Source of the DNA: Prochilodus magdalenae
Lineage: Eukaryota; Chordata; Actinopteri; Characiformes; Prochilodontidae
DNA: 64,000 nt
Direction of reading: 5' to 3'
Assembly (NCBI GenBank): GCA_024036415.1
Contig: JAMWET010001661.1
Location: 1,054,001 to 1,118,000, forward strand
Part shown: positions 1 through 24,629 of the stretch, one piece after another
Layout: each line of letters begins with the position of its first letter
How positions within the stretch are numbered: position 1 is the stretch's first letter
Notes under the pieces: model-generated
Database searches by the model: none
The model's input: only the letters and a program-made list of their open reading frames with translations
Told to the model about the DNA's origin: nothing
Program-made: the position numbers and the translations under genes

Positions 1-12357
<12,357 letters not shown>

Positions 12358-13800
12358 CTGTGAAACAGAGAGAGCTTTCAGATCCTTCCATTCTTCAGGA
12401 AACAATTCAGTGAAAAACGAAACCTAAAAGTTCACCACAACATCCATCCTATATGAAGTGATACGCTGTACTGTACATACGATACACTGTCCAGAAGTTT
12501 GAAGCCGTTCTTCTGAAATGAAGGATTTTAATAATGAGTTTGTCCCGGCTTTCTGCAGTAACAGCCCTTGGAAGGCTTTGAACCAGATTTTGGAACATTG
12601 CTGTGAGGATTTGGATTCCAACTCATCCCAATCATTCACTTTCTTTCCTTCCATCACTCACTGGCACTGACATTCAGCTTCTTATTCGTCAGTTTCTTGT
12701 TTGATGGTGACGTATTTTGAAATTCCACCTTAAGTAGTACAGCTATTGCAATGGCTCAGTAAGTAATCACACAACCGTTTAAGGTGGAACAAGAAAGTTG
12801 AAACAAGAAGCTGGTGAATGTTCTTATTAGAAATTGTTTCCAACATTAAAAGGATAAGGATAATTAGGGTGTTTTAATGGTAACCCAGCGCTTTATTTTT
12901 GAATGCTAATTTAGTTTATACTTCAGTTATATCAGTCTATTAGGATGGAAATAAGATGCAGTGCACAGCCTCGCCACTAGAGGATACGCATGGCTCCTTT
13001 AAAGGTACAGAATTCCTTCATTATAGGGTCTGTCTAGATACTTTTGGCCACCAAGAAAATATATTAAAACCCATAAATGACAGCATGACAGAAACAACAT
13101 AGTGCATAAGAGCCTAGACTGCCTAGAGCAGACCGGTTTTTGAGCAATAAGCAAGGAATGAGTGTTTCTTGCTGTTGTACTGATTTATTTATTGTATATT
13201 AGTTCTGGTGTGATAAATATTGCAGCTTGTGGCGAATGACAAATCACTAATCTCGTCATATAGAAAAAGAGAGAGATGTTCTAGATCACAGTGGAGCGGT
13301 TAAGCATCACACACTGCTTTCAGCCCACTCAGCAATCAAAGTTTAATTGACTCTGCAGAGATCTGAATGTATTAATTCATTTTGCAGCAGTGTACCCTGA
13401 ACTAATTAAGCGACAGAGGTTGTAAGCCCATTTGCTCTTATTTAATTAGACATCACACTGCCAGTGTTCTCCTGGCAAAGCTATTCCCCCTGTTGGGGCA
13501 CACACACCATCCCACCATCATAGTTTTATGACTAAAGATTTAAAAAATTGGGGAAAAAAAAAAAAAAAACCTTAAAAAAAAGATTTTGGGTTCCTCTGGC
13601 AGTTCTTACAGTTTGCTGTACTAAGATTTTACTTGAGCAGAACGCTAATTATCATGAAGCGGGAATGTAGGTCACCATACTTATTATTTACTAATGCGCA
13701 TTACTGCATTACTGAAGATACACTACAGCACCAAGTAGTGAACCAGCAAAACCTCACGTGTTTACATTCAGGGATCTTCTCACTTACAGTTCTGCATCAC
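12358..13800. other. non-coding sequence upstream of the cdh11 start exon
   Basis: The polypyrimidine tract and branch region of the acceptor for the start exon lie at 12358-12390 on the minus strand. Beyond this nothing was recognised except poly-A runs near 13552-13580. No coding exon is supported. Confidence 0.6.
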
Positions 13801-13829
13801 AGAGAGAAAGAAGAATCTAAAAGAAAAAA

Positions 13830-14020
13830 AAGAAGAGAAGAGACGAGACGAGACGAGACGAGACGAGACGAGACGAGAAGAGAAGAGAAGAGAAGAGAAG
13901 AGAAGAGAAGAGAAGAGAGGAGAAGAGAAGAGAAGAGAAGAGAAGAGAAGAGAAGAGAAGAGAAGAGAAGAGAAGAGAAGAGAAGAGAAGAGAAGAGAAG
14001 AGAAGAGAAGAGAAGAGAGG
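13830..14020. repeat. pentanucleotide array: ACGAG block followed by AAGAG block
   Basis: A short homogeneous run of ACGAG units (about 13841-13876) is followed by about 28 AAGAG units with a single GAGAGG interruption near 13916-13921. The long open frames through it are Arg/Glu low-complexity on one strand and Leu/Phe/Ser on the other, and are not genes. Purine-rich sequence continues to about 14130. Confidence 0.95.
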
Positions 14021-14129
14021 TAGAGTAAAAAACAAGTAGAAAAGCAAGTTAGAGGAAAGGAAAAGAATAAAAGAACAGTTCATGATCTCAGAAAGAAAGA
14101 AAAAAGAGAAAAGAAGAGAGAGAGGTTTT

Positions 14130-14930
14130 CTCATCCACTGAGCCACTAATAATCTGCTCCAGTACTCAGAGCCATGACTCTCTCTCTCTGTCTCTCTTTT
14201 TCTCTCTCTTTCTGTCTGTCTTTCTCTCGCCCTGTTGAATGCCTGTGGCGTAGAATAGGGTGGTAGGAGGGACATTAGTGAGTGTGAAAGAGAGGTAAAA
14301 GAACTAAAAAAAAGAGAGAGAGAAAAAAGAAACCAAACAAATCCCCAGACCGCGAGGAACAGCCCATAAATATGCCCCAAATAAAGCGCATCCAGCAGAG
14401 CAGCGGAGAAATGGGGGTCCTAACTCACTCAGGCCAGCCCCTCTGTCAGCATCCATAATGAACGACTGATAACACTTCATGCTCTCCGCCGTCCCGGCTG
14501 TAAATTGGCAGCAGCTTCCAGAAAAAGAAGACGTTTTATCCTCTGCTTTCCTTTCATTATTGACCGGCCAACAAAATGTCAGCCTACTACCTGTGCTGGA
14601 GTGGATTCTACTGGTTGGAGGGCCGGTTTCTCTAGGGGTTTTTCACTAGGATGCTCACTGAACCACAAGCGGTCAGACATGTGCTGACCAGATGAACTCT
14701 ACGACCACCCAGGGACTGAAAAAAAGCTGGATCATAAGGGCAGGCCGAATGATTTTCAGCCCATGTCAGATCAAAAGAAATGTATATGAAACTAGCCATG
14801 CACACAAAGCAGCTCCATCTTTAAGGTTAAGATGGCTGCCCTGAAATATACCAGTGCGATCGGCTAATCTTTCACAGCAGGATTGACTCCACAACCTCAA
14901 TTTTTCATAAAGGCTCTCGCTGTCTTTTAT
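14130..14930. other. mixed simple sequence and unique non-coding DNA
   Basis: A short CT-rich stretch (14178-14230) and a purine stretch (14288-14333) precede about 600 bp of moderately CpG-containing unique sequence (14340-14930). No gene, RNA or transposon was recognised. Confidence 0.5.
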
Positions 14931-14999
14931 CTTGATGTCACTTTGGCCTGCACTTCAACTTAACCAAGAATTACAAAATAGCCTCCAAGAGCCAAAGCT

Positions 15000-15670
15000 T
15001 CATATACTTTTCCATCAGACTTTTAAACCCCAACCCGGTTCGTCCACTTTCTGGTCACTGGACCCAATCGCATATGTCCTCTTAAGTTCATGGTTTTTGA
15101 AAAATATCACTAGGCCCCCACCTTCAACTCACTAGCCAGTTTTGAGGAAACCCTAATGTCTGTGTCCAATCCCTGCCCACTTTACTCCAACCTTGTGCGT
15201 CCAGTAAGTGGCCACTTTTATTAGAAATCCCAGCTTTGTGCTTCCACTGACTGTCCACATTATTGGAAACACACACCTTTTGCTTACACTTACTTGCTAT
15301 TTTCACTAGAAAGCCTAACCTTGTGCTTCTACTGATTGGCCACTTTATTGGAACTCTCAACTTATTTGTCCACCCCCTGGCCACTTTAATGGAAACCCCA
15401 CCCCTGTTTGTCCAGTCAGTAGGGACTTTATTAGAAACCCAGGCTTGTGATTCCACTCAGTGGTCACTGTCCACTTTACTGGAAGGCCCAACCTTGTGCT
15501 TTTACAAACAGCCACTTTAATGGAAACGCTAATGTTCTACATCCACTAACTCTCCATGTTTTTAGAAACCCCAACACTCTGTTTCCAATCACTGGCCACT
15601 TTATTAGAAACCTGAACCTTGCAGATCCACTCACTGGCCACTTTATGAGAAACCTCTATCTTGTAGGTGT
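15000..15670. repeat. diverged minisatellite, ~39-bp unit
   Basis: At least a dozen units contain a GGCCACTTTATTAGAAACCC-like core followed by a CTTGTG(T/C)TTCCACT-like block. Clear units lie near 15210, 15330, 15380, 15480, 15510, 15590 and 15640. The core resembles a phrase common at the ends of fish interspersed repeats, so the array may have grown from a transposon end. Open frames across it on both strands reflect the repeat and not a protein. Confidence 0.8.
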
Positions 15671-15813
15671 AGGCTTTGCAGTTATAAACTGTGCATATAC
15701 ACTATACATGGGTTAGAAGCTCAAAAATTTCCATCATATTTCAATGCTATTTAGTAATATACACAATCTAGTCCAACAAACTTATGATTAAAAGACACTG
15801 ATGTAAGTGCCAG

Positions 15814-15830
15814 ACAGTCTGACAGACTGT
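15814..15830. repeat. short perfect inverted repeat (8-bp arms, 1-nt spacer)
   Basis: ACAGTCTG, one A, then CAGACTGT. A 17-nt quasi-palindrome; it may be chance. Confidence 0.6.
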
Positions 15831-16425
15831 TTCATGGTGTATTAGGGTATTTTGTTTTACCCTGAAGCGACTACAGGATGGTGAAGTGACTGAACAGCCG
15901 CAGCGTATCCGCCATCTGTAACAGTAATACACCTATCCTGAGTCATGCATTAGGCATTCCTCTAGTCTGCCAGACAGCTAAATGTTTAAATGGAGCTCCA
16001 CAGGGGGATGTTGAGAAGGACATTTGAGCTTAAGTGAGTGGGGGAAAATATATCCACACTTGATAGCATCTTGAAAATACTGAATAGAGAAGGGGAGGAT
16101 GCTGGGACTGTATTTTAAGAAGAGGAGTATCAGTGTCTCCCTCAAATAGAGGGTGGAATAGAGAAATGGAGGGAGGAAATAGAGAAACTGCTAACGTGGA
16201 TATTAAGCCCAGAGTTAGGGAGGAAAATGCCACAACGTTTTGGAAGCAGAAATGATTACTATGCTTCACAGCCTATAATTACTAGTTTAGAGGGGAAAAA
16301 AAAGCCTGCTGAACGGTCATGGAATATATTACACAGAGCCCAAACAAAACAGTGAATTTTCCAATATGAAATGCCAAAGCCTTAATCATATTCTCTACCG
16401 TTACTGCCTCACTACTGCTGCTGCT
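15831..16425. other. non-coding unique sequence
   Basis: No gene or repeat was recognised apart from a short poly-A stretch near 16296. Confidence 0.4.
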
Positions 16426-16428
16426 AGC

Positions 16429-16527
16429 TGAAGAAGAGAAGAGAAGAGAAGAGAAGAGAAGAGAAGAGAAGAGAAGAGAAGAGAAGAGAAGAGAAGAGAA
16501 GAGAAGAGAAGAGAAGAGAAGAGAAGA
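16429..16527. repeat. (AGAAG)n pentanucleotide microsatellite
   Basis: About 19 near-perfect copies of the same pentanucleotide as the array at 13.8 kb, directly upstream of a LINE fragment. Confidence 0.97.
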
Positions 16528-16579
16528 AAATCAAGAAAATGAAAAGAAACTCTTATGGTTTACTAAGTTAACCAAAAGC

Positions 16580-16800
16580 TTCCGAATGGTTCAGATCACA
16601 TTTAACAAACTGACAGTTCAAATAGACATTTTTTTGTGGAGTCCCACAGGGTTCAGTTTTAGGCCCTTAGCTTTTCTCTTTGGTTTTATATTTAGATCAT
16701 GACATTAGGAAATATAGTGTCAATTTTCTGATTACACGCAACTACATAAGACTCTCACAGGAGGGCTACACCTTACCTTCCCTCACCTATCCAAAAATCA
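16580..16800 (+). pseudogene. L2/Rex-like LINE reverse transcriptase fragment
   Basis: The plus strand from 16586 reads WFRSHLTN, stop, QFK, stop, TFFCGVPQGSVLGP, stop, LFSL, and then IRKYSVNF. WFRSYL...GVPQGSVLGP...LFSLY is the signature of the finger/palm region of L2/Rex1-type non-LTR reverse transcriptases, placed just before the catalytic YADD box. YADD itself is not preserved in this frame. At least three in-frame stops mark it as dead. The flanks, including the AGAAG array on the left, give no further domain. Confidence 0.75.
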
Positions 16801-17610
16801 GCTTTCATATCTTTTACTTTTCTCTAATACAACCTGCAGGTTTGGGTTTTAAACAAGTATTTTCCTTTGCAGAGAGCAGACAAATGTCCCTATAATGAGA
16901 CAATTTCCATGTTTTCATCATCCTGGCCACAACTGGACATCTGGACCACACTTGCTCAACAGGGCATGCCACCTTTGTGTAACTATTTGACCAAAACATT
17001 CTGTCTTTCTGCATGGACAAATTCCAGCTTTCAGCATCCACCATCATCCTTAAAAGAGAAAAGCATTAGCCCTCCAAGCTCCGTCACACACGAACGCTGG
17101 GGCTTGTTAACATTCCGATGCGAATCAGACATTTTTAATGATACTTTCTCAAAGTGAGAGAGGGCGAGAGGCGGAGTGGGTCAGGCTCTGACAGCCAAAA
17201 CCCGGCAAGAGCCAACATTTTTACCAACAGTAACGGACTTAGAGCTAAGAATAACCATGCAATCAAAAAATAAAAAAATAAAGAATAAATAAATAAATAA
17301 AAAGCTGCCCTGTCTCCACCTAACAGGCAATTAGACTGCTGGGTGGTTTGGGTTCACTTAACCAAAACACAAAATTACAGCTGTTAAAGCACACGGCGGA
17401 ACTTAGACCTTAATTTGGCTTAAAAAAAAGCACGTTGAAAACAATCACCGGCAGACTGAAGGAATAGTTTGGCACAACAACAAAAAACACCTAAACGTAG
17501 ATCAGCCAAGACATGTTTGGCACCCTGTGGAGCTGTGAGGCTACCAGAAGCTTAATTATGCATCAACTTTTTAACACCAGCTGATATCTTAGCTGATAGC
17601 CCCCTAGTGT
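16800..17610. other. non-coding sequence with A-rich runs
   Basis: Contains an AAAT/AATA-rich stretch at 17264-17302. Nothing else is recognised; sequence immediately after the LINE fragment may be decayed LINE. Confidence 0.4.
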
Positions 17611-17611
17611 G

Positions 17612-17716
17612 TGTGTATATGGGTATTACACTTCATGGATGGGATAAATGCAGTAGCCAAATTTCGCTGTGTGCAAGAGAATTCTAATTCTAATTCTAAT
17701 TCTAATTCTAATTCTA
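17612..17716 (+). mobile_element. LINE/SINE 3'-end remnant with (TAATTC)n tail
   Basis: The phrase GGATGGGATAAATGCAGTAG followed by CCAAATTTCGCTGTGTGCAA and then a TAATTC tandem tail (about 17681-17716) is typical of 3' ends of fish retroposons that finish with short tandem tails. No RNA polymerase III promoter boxes or coding part could be attached to it. Family identity is uncertain. Confidence 0.5.
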
Positions 17717-20700
17717 CCACTGCTCTATTCTATCAGGTTCAGAACCGGGGTCTGAATGCTCTGAATGCTTGACTGAAGAAATGACACGCAATATTGGCCG
17801 CTTAGCAGTCATGTGGTTGCGGAGTGTAACGCCCTATAATCCTGCAAAGTTTGAAGTCAGTTACTTCTGATTTGCGGAGTTATGGTGCTCTAAATGTCTG
17901 TGGTTCTCCAGACAATAACCACAGGCAAGCATCTCAGCCAAGCCTTTACTGGGTTTGACTTAATCACAGATTTTCAAGGAAGGACTTTGATTGCAAAGCA
18001 TTCCCCTTTCCTTTGGTTTCATTCATGATGTCATCAGCGATTAGACAATGTTAACTCAGCTTTCACTTGACTTCCATTCCAAAACTGTGCAACCTTAAAT
18101 TACAGCCGAGTGCAGTCTAATTATAATAACAAAATATATAATATATAATTAATAATTGTATATAATATACCATTATAATGGATTGTGCTCTTCTGCATAA
18201 TTGTAATGCCTAGGGGAAGACTTTAGACATATGTTCTTCTCTTTTTGTGTTTATTTTGAAGCCAAATGCAAGAGCGGAAGTCTAAAATATTCAATTTCAA
18301 CTTCAACAACAAAATGCCCAGAGGGGTTGGAGGATTACATTTCTCCATTTATTTTATTTATTCATTCATTTGTACATATTCAATGGATATTCGCTCATGC
18401 AATGTTTATATCTCCAATGAACTGTCCCATCTTTATCAGCCCCCTCAAGGCCCCTGGAAGCCAGAGGCCCGGTTAGTAATCCATCTGTGGATCCTGTCAT
18501 GACAAGAGTACACAGTACAGCTAAAAACAGCAGCAGCATCTAGAAGATTGAGTTAGCAGTAGGTCGGTATCATACATGCAGAAAATATGATTTTTTACCA
18601 TGCTGGCACTATCTTCTCTCTTTTCTTCATCACTATTCCATCCAGCACTCGCTCATTCTCTTTTTCGCACATTCACGTCTGCACGTCCGGCCGCATGCAC
18701 AGCTGGGCTCAAACCGGCTAAAGCAATCACAGTGATTCATGTGTGTGGAGATGTGATATATGCCCCTGTCTGCTAGCTCCCCTGCGGCTATGCCCGATAT
18801 TTTCACAAGTGTCTATACAATTTGCACGATTCTGTGTGTACGTGTGTGTCTGTGAAATACGTGTGTGGACTCGATGTCATTCAGCAGTGGCTTTCTGAAA
18901 GGCTTTAGAAAGGATCCCAGCAAAATCCCCCAGCGCTGTTTCGGCATATGGTGGCTGGTTTTAAAGCCCTTCCTGCGCTGGTGGAGAACAGCTTAGCATA
19001 GCCCCATCCAGTGGTGGTATTTCAGCACTCACTCTAGCATGGGTTCCACTGATTACTGCTTATCCAGCACAGGAAGTGAACGGATATGTACAGTGGTGGT
19101 GAAAAATGTAAACCCAAGTCTTTTGGATTTTGTTTTAGCCATTAAATGTGTAGCGCATGTTTCTAGCATACCATGATCTTACTTCTCCATCTACCATCGT
19201 CCAGTTTTTTAGACACATGAACATCAATATAATTTATTGTATGATTAAAGGTTGTTATATACTGGTATATACTGAAATAACATATACAGTGTTCTACATT
19301 GAATGTCTTAATGTTCACAGCTTTCTACAAATAGTTTGAAATCTGTAGAACGTTCTCATCATATTTATGCATGTATATGCAACATAACTGGTTTTATATT
19401 ATTAAAAAATATAAAACCAGCTTTGGTTTCAGCTGTAGAGCAGAGTGATCTGCTTTCCCAATAGTTGGTGTGCACAGGGTCTTTTTTTCAATAACTTTGG
19501 CTGGTTGATACTTTGATATAAGGTTTGATGCTCAACAGTACCTTTATAAAAGTCTTTAGATCTGATAATTTATGACCATTAAATCTTTTAGCACAGTGTA
19601 AAACCTCAGAAAGACTTTTCCTCAGTCCTGTCAAATAAATACCTCATGTGGTTCCTCATGCAGCTGCTTAAGAGAACACTAAGAGCTGAATGACGCATAA
19701 ATCCAAAGAAGCCTGCTTAAAAGAACCGAAAGCACATTGAATCTGATGAGAATGAGGATGTCTTCAGTTTTCAAATGAGCGAAAATCCAAGCAAAACCCG
19801 TCATGATTCTACTGCTGATTCAACTGTACTGTATATATAGACATAGGTATGCATGTATATTTATCAGCTATGGAGCAAGAACACCAGACACATAAACCAC
19901 AGCAGTCCACATCCAGAGAAAAGTGTCTGTCTCTCCAGGCCCTCTCTAATGAAAACACAGCAAAACCAGCACAGCTGAAATCTATATGTTTCTACAGCGC
20001 CCTGTGCTTCCCCATGGACCTGAGGATAAATACAGCTCTTTACTCTCGCATTGATTGGCTGAGCTGGCAGAGAAGGTTCCTAACGCAGAACATTCTGGAC
20101 TGAATGCGCTCTCCTCTGCCTCCTTCTCCTCAAAACAGCTCGAACGGCTCTTTGATGGAAAAATCAGGTGTCTTTGACTCTTCATGGATGCCTCCTCTTC
20201 ACCTCTGTATTTTTAGAGAGTTCTTACAGCAGGGGCTCTCCTCAGCCTGGCTGCCTGAGCTTTTTTTCTCATTTCACACTTCCAACTTTCCCTGCCTTTA
20301 TGTGCAGTCAGAATTAGTGCAAGTTCAAGTTTCTTTCTCCCGTTACCTTTAGAAAGCGATGCTCCAGTAGGTAGTTATTTATTTGTCTCAGTGCATTTCA
20401 TTTTAATAGTCAGTAAATTAGGTCATACAGTTTTTCTCTGGCTGCATTATGTGCATTTCTAAAATAAAAGTTGCCAGCAAATTGCTTGGCCAGCAAATAG
20501 GCTGTAGTTCTACTGTGATAGGAACAGTAGTTTGTTTGTAATTTGAACATTTGCTCATAGTCTGAAGGAGGAAACACAAATAAAGTGGAACCAAGTTTAT
20601 AGATAGTCTGTGTTTACGTTGTATAGCATTGTGAGGTTTATCAGAGACCAGAGTATCCATCCATGTTTCTAACAAGAAAACACAAAAAGCCGGATCGTTA

Positions 20701-21870
20701 ACCAGTTTGCAAAGAGGCGAAAATGAGACTGACTGAAAGAGCATACTTTCCACATTGGACTACAATGTGTTCAGACTGAGCCAAGGTCAAATGGTAAAGA
20801 TGAACAGGTCAACACACGTGAAGCAAGAGTAATAAACTCATAACTGCTGAATAGATAGACTAGTCTAGAAACTGTAGCTATATCTAAAATACTTCTGAAA
20901 CACCTTATAACATATCATATTTGTAAATCTGTAAACTCCTGTACCTCCAACAGAACTGTAAAACCAAACTTTTGTTTTTGTTGTAGCTAGTGTAAGAGCA
21001 GTAATTAATAATTGTTATATGAAAACTACATCCTGTAAATGGTTGTTTAAAATCTGCTGTATGTGTTGGATGACGTAGAACGGTATGTGGAGTGAGCAAG
21101 CGAGTAAGAGAGAGAGAGAGAAAAAAAAGAAAAGCGCGGGAAAATAGAGAGGAGCGGATAGAAAGATATGGCGGAGCATGTCTGGTAGCAGTTACGTGTA
21201 GCTTGAGAACAGTGTTCAGCATTAAAGAGTGAAGTCTATGATCGAGTCTCCTTCCCTTCCTTCCTCGGTTCAACCACGCTACCCATCGCCAACTCAACCA
21301 ACCCACAGCCCAAGTCGGATCAACGACCTCATATCCACTTTTACACTAGCATCAGTGCCGCTATAGTGAATAATTTAGCAGTCAGCTAATGCTGGTGTGG
21401 CCAACCAACATGGGATATTCTGTACACTAATTATAGGAACAGCTGATCACTCTGCTACAGTAGTTACATTCCATCTCATACTACACATATATATTGGAGT
21501 CTACTAGGATGCACTATTTGTATGCAACCTAGTGCATTGCGGGTTTCTGCAATGAATTCTCCAGTGTGCTTTTGAGCAGTGACTGTCCTAAAAGCATTAT
21601 AATATATACCACACACAAGTCGAAGATGTAGCAGAGCCAGATTGGAGAAGGAAGGTCAACAAAAGTCCTGACTACATCTTTGACACATTTGTCTCCATAT
21701 CAAACTCGAACACAAGCACAAGTGAGTCCTCTGGAACAGACAGGAAGATATCGGCAGTTCTCCCCAAACAGGGATGCTGTAACGTCAACCTAAACCCTCC
21801 TGAGGAGAAATAAACCTACTTATGTCAACCCAGCATTCAAAGTTTGACATGGAACAACTACCCGGGTTCG
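17717..21870. other. non-coding unique sequence
   Basis: Moderately AT-rich DNA without recognisable exons. Holds a 13-bp-arm hairpin at 19388-19420 and a GA/A-rich stretch near 21108-21136. Segments at 18600-19060 and 21060-21300 are CpG-richer than their surroundings. Confidence 0.4.
19388..19420. repeat. perfect inverted repeat, 13-bp arms, 7-nt loop
   Basis: Left arm CTGGTTTTATATT (19388-19400) and right arm AATATAAAACCAG (19408-19420) are exact reverse complements around ATTAAAA. It could form a hairpin in DNA or in an RNA from either strand. It is not followed by a T-run and is not called a terminator. Confidence 0.85.
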
Positions 21871-21879
21871 CAAAAAGTG

Positions 21880-22560
21880 CATGCTACATGAATTCATAAC
21901 CTTTAAATATTCGGCACGGTCACGAAGGAGCTAACAGTGACGGATATCTAGTGACTGCGGTTGCCGTAAGACATGCCATCAAAGCTTCTCTCCATGCTGT
22001 CGTAGAGAAAAAGAGCTTTTTGGGAGGTTTTTCATTACGGCTGGCACTTCCCGTGGTCAGCGATAGCGCTCGGAAGACGAAACCTGACTCCTAATTGCCA
22101 TTCAATTACGGAGACTAATCGGCGGAGGTGTTTCGCAAACAAAAAATCCCTTGGCTCCTCATGGCCATGGAGCTGATTTGTATTCTGTGAGAGTGACTGA
22201 TGCTCATGCTGCTGCTGCTGCTGCTTTTGCTTTTTTTTGTTGCTCCCTTCCTCTTTGAGGCCGGCATCATAAATATGCTAATGAGCACAGCTCGGATTCG
22301 CAGCGTTAGCTACAGGTGAGGGAACACGGTGGAAAACTGGCAGCCTCTGGTGCCGCTGTTGTTGTTTCTGTAGCCGACGCTGCTTAAAGACACGTCAGGC
22401 CGGTGGAAAACCGCTGCTAACATGGACAGCAGCCAGTAATTGGCAGTGAATTCAGGGTGGAAGAAAGGCTGCTCAAAGAGAGGGTAGCACAGTCGCTGAC
22501 ACGGAATCACCTGATGAAGATTCTGCCGTGCCCCTGTTGGCATATCCTTGGGTTCATTGC
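21880..22560. promoter_or_regulatory. candidate cis-regulatory segment, CpG-enriched
   Basis: This stretch has clearly more CpG dinucleotides than flanking DNA (for example 22036-22140), has a (CTG)n run at 22208-22222, and contains TATGCTAATGAG at 22275, a POU/octamer-like site. It has no open frame resembling a protein. It could be a conserved enhancer or the promoter/non-coding first exon of cdh11; neither can be shown from this sequence alone. Confidence 0.3.
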
Positions 22561-24380
22561 CTTTGCCATTTTGTAGTTTAGTCAGTTGTGCACATGTGTG
22601 GTGTAGGTTAAACGCTTAGGGCGACTCCTTTTGACATGATTTTCAGTTAAGTAGGAAACAAGGACAGAGAGAAACTGTCTATAAGATGTTGCTCAGATAA
22701 TCGCTTTCTGCAGAGCACTCTAGCCGCTATTCCAGCATGATTAACATAATCAAAGAAAACAGGGTTATTTAGTAGCTCTGCTATCAGAATAACTGACACA
22801 ATAGGTTTATAACACATTAGGAATGATTTTATAAATGTTATAAACTTTCATTAGCATTATTGCATTGCGCACAGCCTTTTCCAGAGCAGGTGAAAGTTGC
22901 ATTTCATGGCTACTGTAACGTCACACACCAAACGTGCTGTAAAACAACACAAAATGCAATATGACATTTTTCCTATTCATTTTCACATCCTTCGCTACTC
23001 ACGAAACAGGCAAATAGTGACATATAGGCTTGGTAAATATTAAGTATTTATGGCTGGATGAAATGAAGTGATTTTGATTCTGGAACTACATGAGTTTTTT
23101 TTTTTTTAAGCTACAATGTCTGTGATTCAGTTAGAGCATTTTTTTGAGACATTAACATCACTTGTGTGGAAGGACAAACTTATGCTTCTAAAATTTGTCA
23201 AAAAGTTCTTGTTGCAGTACCACGCCATCCTTAGAGATAAAAGGGACTGAATAGGGAGTTCAGCTTGCTGGCAAAAGTTTGCAGAAAGAGCAAATGTACT
23301 CTGTGGCACCACAATATGCTTGACTGAATGCTCAGGTAAATGAAAGTAAATGTACTAGCCCCTAACTGTGGACAAATCCTTTTTACACTGATATGACATG
23401 CAGTGAATATAATGCATATATTCTATATACCTATCTTTGGTGAATTGTATGTTGTTACTGTCCAAAGACAATTCAAGTGGCAACTTTACAGGAGAGGGCA
23501 AAACCCTAATTAAATGCATTGTAAACAATGAAACCAGACTTTTTTTTCAAACAACACTGGAACATATCTGATGATTTCATCATGATCAAATTTGCACACA
23601 TTGTAATCAGCTGCTGTGTTCATATGATGCAAAAAAGTAAAAATTGACAAGAAATTTAGATACGTTCGGACAGTGGTGATATGGTGGTTGGAATAGCCGT
23701 GAGTGGGCAAGCACACAATGCTCTACCCATAGAGCGCTATGGGAAGAACTCTTGCATTTACCTCCATCAGCAACATGATTAAACTGTAATTTGGAAAAAA
23801 GCATCATAAATGTCAATGCCAATTCAAGTGTGCCAGAACTCGACTGAACTGATTGGCAGGAGAAAGAAAAATCTGGCCTTTGAGATTTCAGTAAGTTTCT
23901 TAAAGCTATAAATGAAAAATGAAAACCTTCCAAAACAATATCTATACTTACACATTTCCTCAGAATTTTCCAGATTTTGGAAAAAAAAAACTTGTAAATG
24001 TTTAGTTTCTCATAGACCATCTTGAACACTCAGCTTCATGTTCATCATGTGTCTACCTCGGTATGAAGAGCAAGTTTTAAACTCAATTTAACAGCAAACT
24101 TGAGTGAAAATCACCATCTCTTCTGGCACAGAGTTGCTGTAAACACCCAAAAGGTTGGATTTCTGATATCACAACAACAAGGCCCTTGGCTTTGCTCCCA
24201 AGGTGGAGCTTTTGGCAGGCGTTTCTTTGTTTTTGCATGCTTTTGGCAAAGCCAAACAGCAGAAACATCTAAACAGCTTTCTATTTAATATGTTAAGATA
24301 CTGCGGATCAACTATGGCAGCACACTTGTTCATCTGAAAGCAAAAAAGTGCCCCCAAGTGTTGGGGGGTCGGGGGGGGCA
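22561..24380. other. non-coding AT-rich sequence
   Basis: No exon, RNA gene or transposon was recognised. A 140-codon open frame on the minus strand at 23607-24029 has no recognisable domain and ordinary AT-rich composition. A G-rich run lies at 24362-24378. Confidence 0.4.
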
Positions 24381-24384
24381 AATC

Positions 24385-24625
24385 TTGTTCTTGGTTCTGT
24401 ATCCTTGTAATTCTGAGCCCTGTCCTGGTTCTTAGGTCCTTCAGTCTTGTAACCTTAGTGTCCCTAGTGCCTCCTACCTTGTAGGTTCCCTGGTTTGACC
24501 TTGCTTTTTTTTTGTACTGGGGAGTTTGTTCTGCCCTGTATGGTTTATGGCTATACGTGCTTTGGCCCCTGCTTTGGATATGAAAAATGATGTCTACATT
24601 TGCCTCAATAAACTGTAGTACATGT
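24385..24625 (+). mobile_element. possible retrotransposon 3'UTR remnant with AATAAA
   Basis: A T/C-rich segment with repeated TCCTGGTT, CCTTGTAG and GGTTTGACC phrases, then CTGCTTTGGATATGA and AATAAA at 24608. This ordering resembles 3' ends of fish non-LTR retrotransposons. No coding part is attached. Confidence 0.35.
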
Positions 24626-24629
24626 CACA

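Noticed and set aside
13633..14380. 131- and 187-codon frames across the AAGAG array
   Set aside because: Produced by the pentanucleotide repeat on each strand; no recognisable domain outside it.
15124..15456. 110-codon minus-strand frame with a repeating WTNK-like pattern
   Set aside because: It mirrors the ~39-bp minisatellite; several other frames over the array are also open.
23607..24029. 140-codon minus-strand frame
   Set aside because: No recognisable motif and AT-driven composition.
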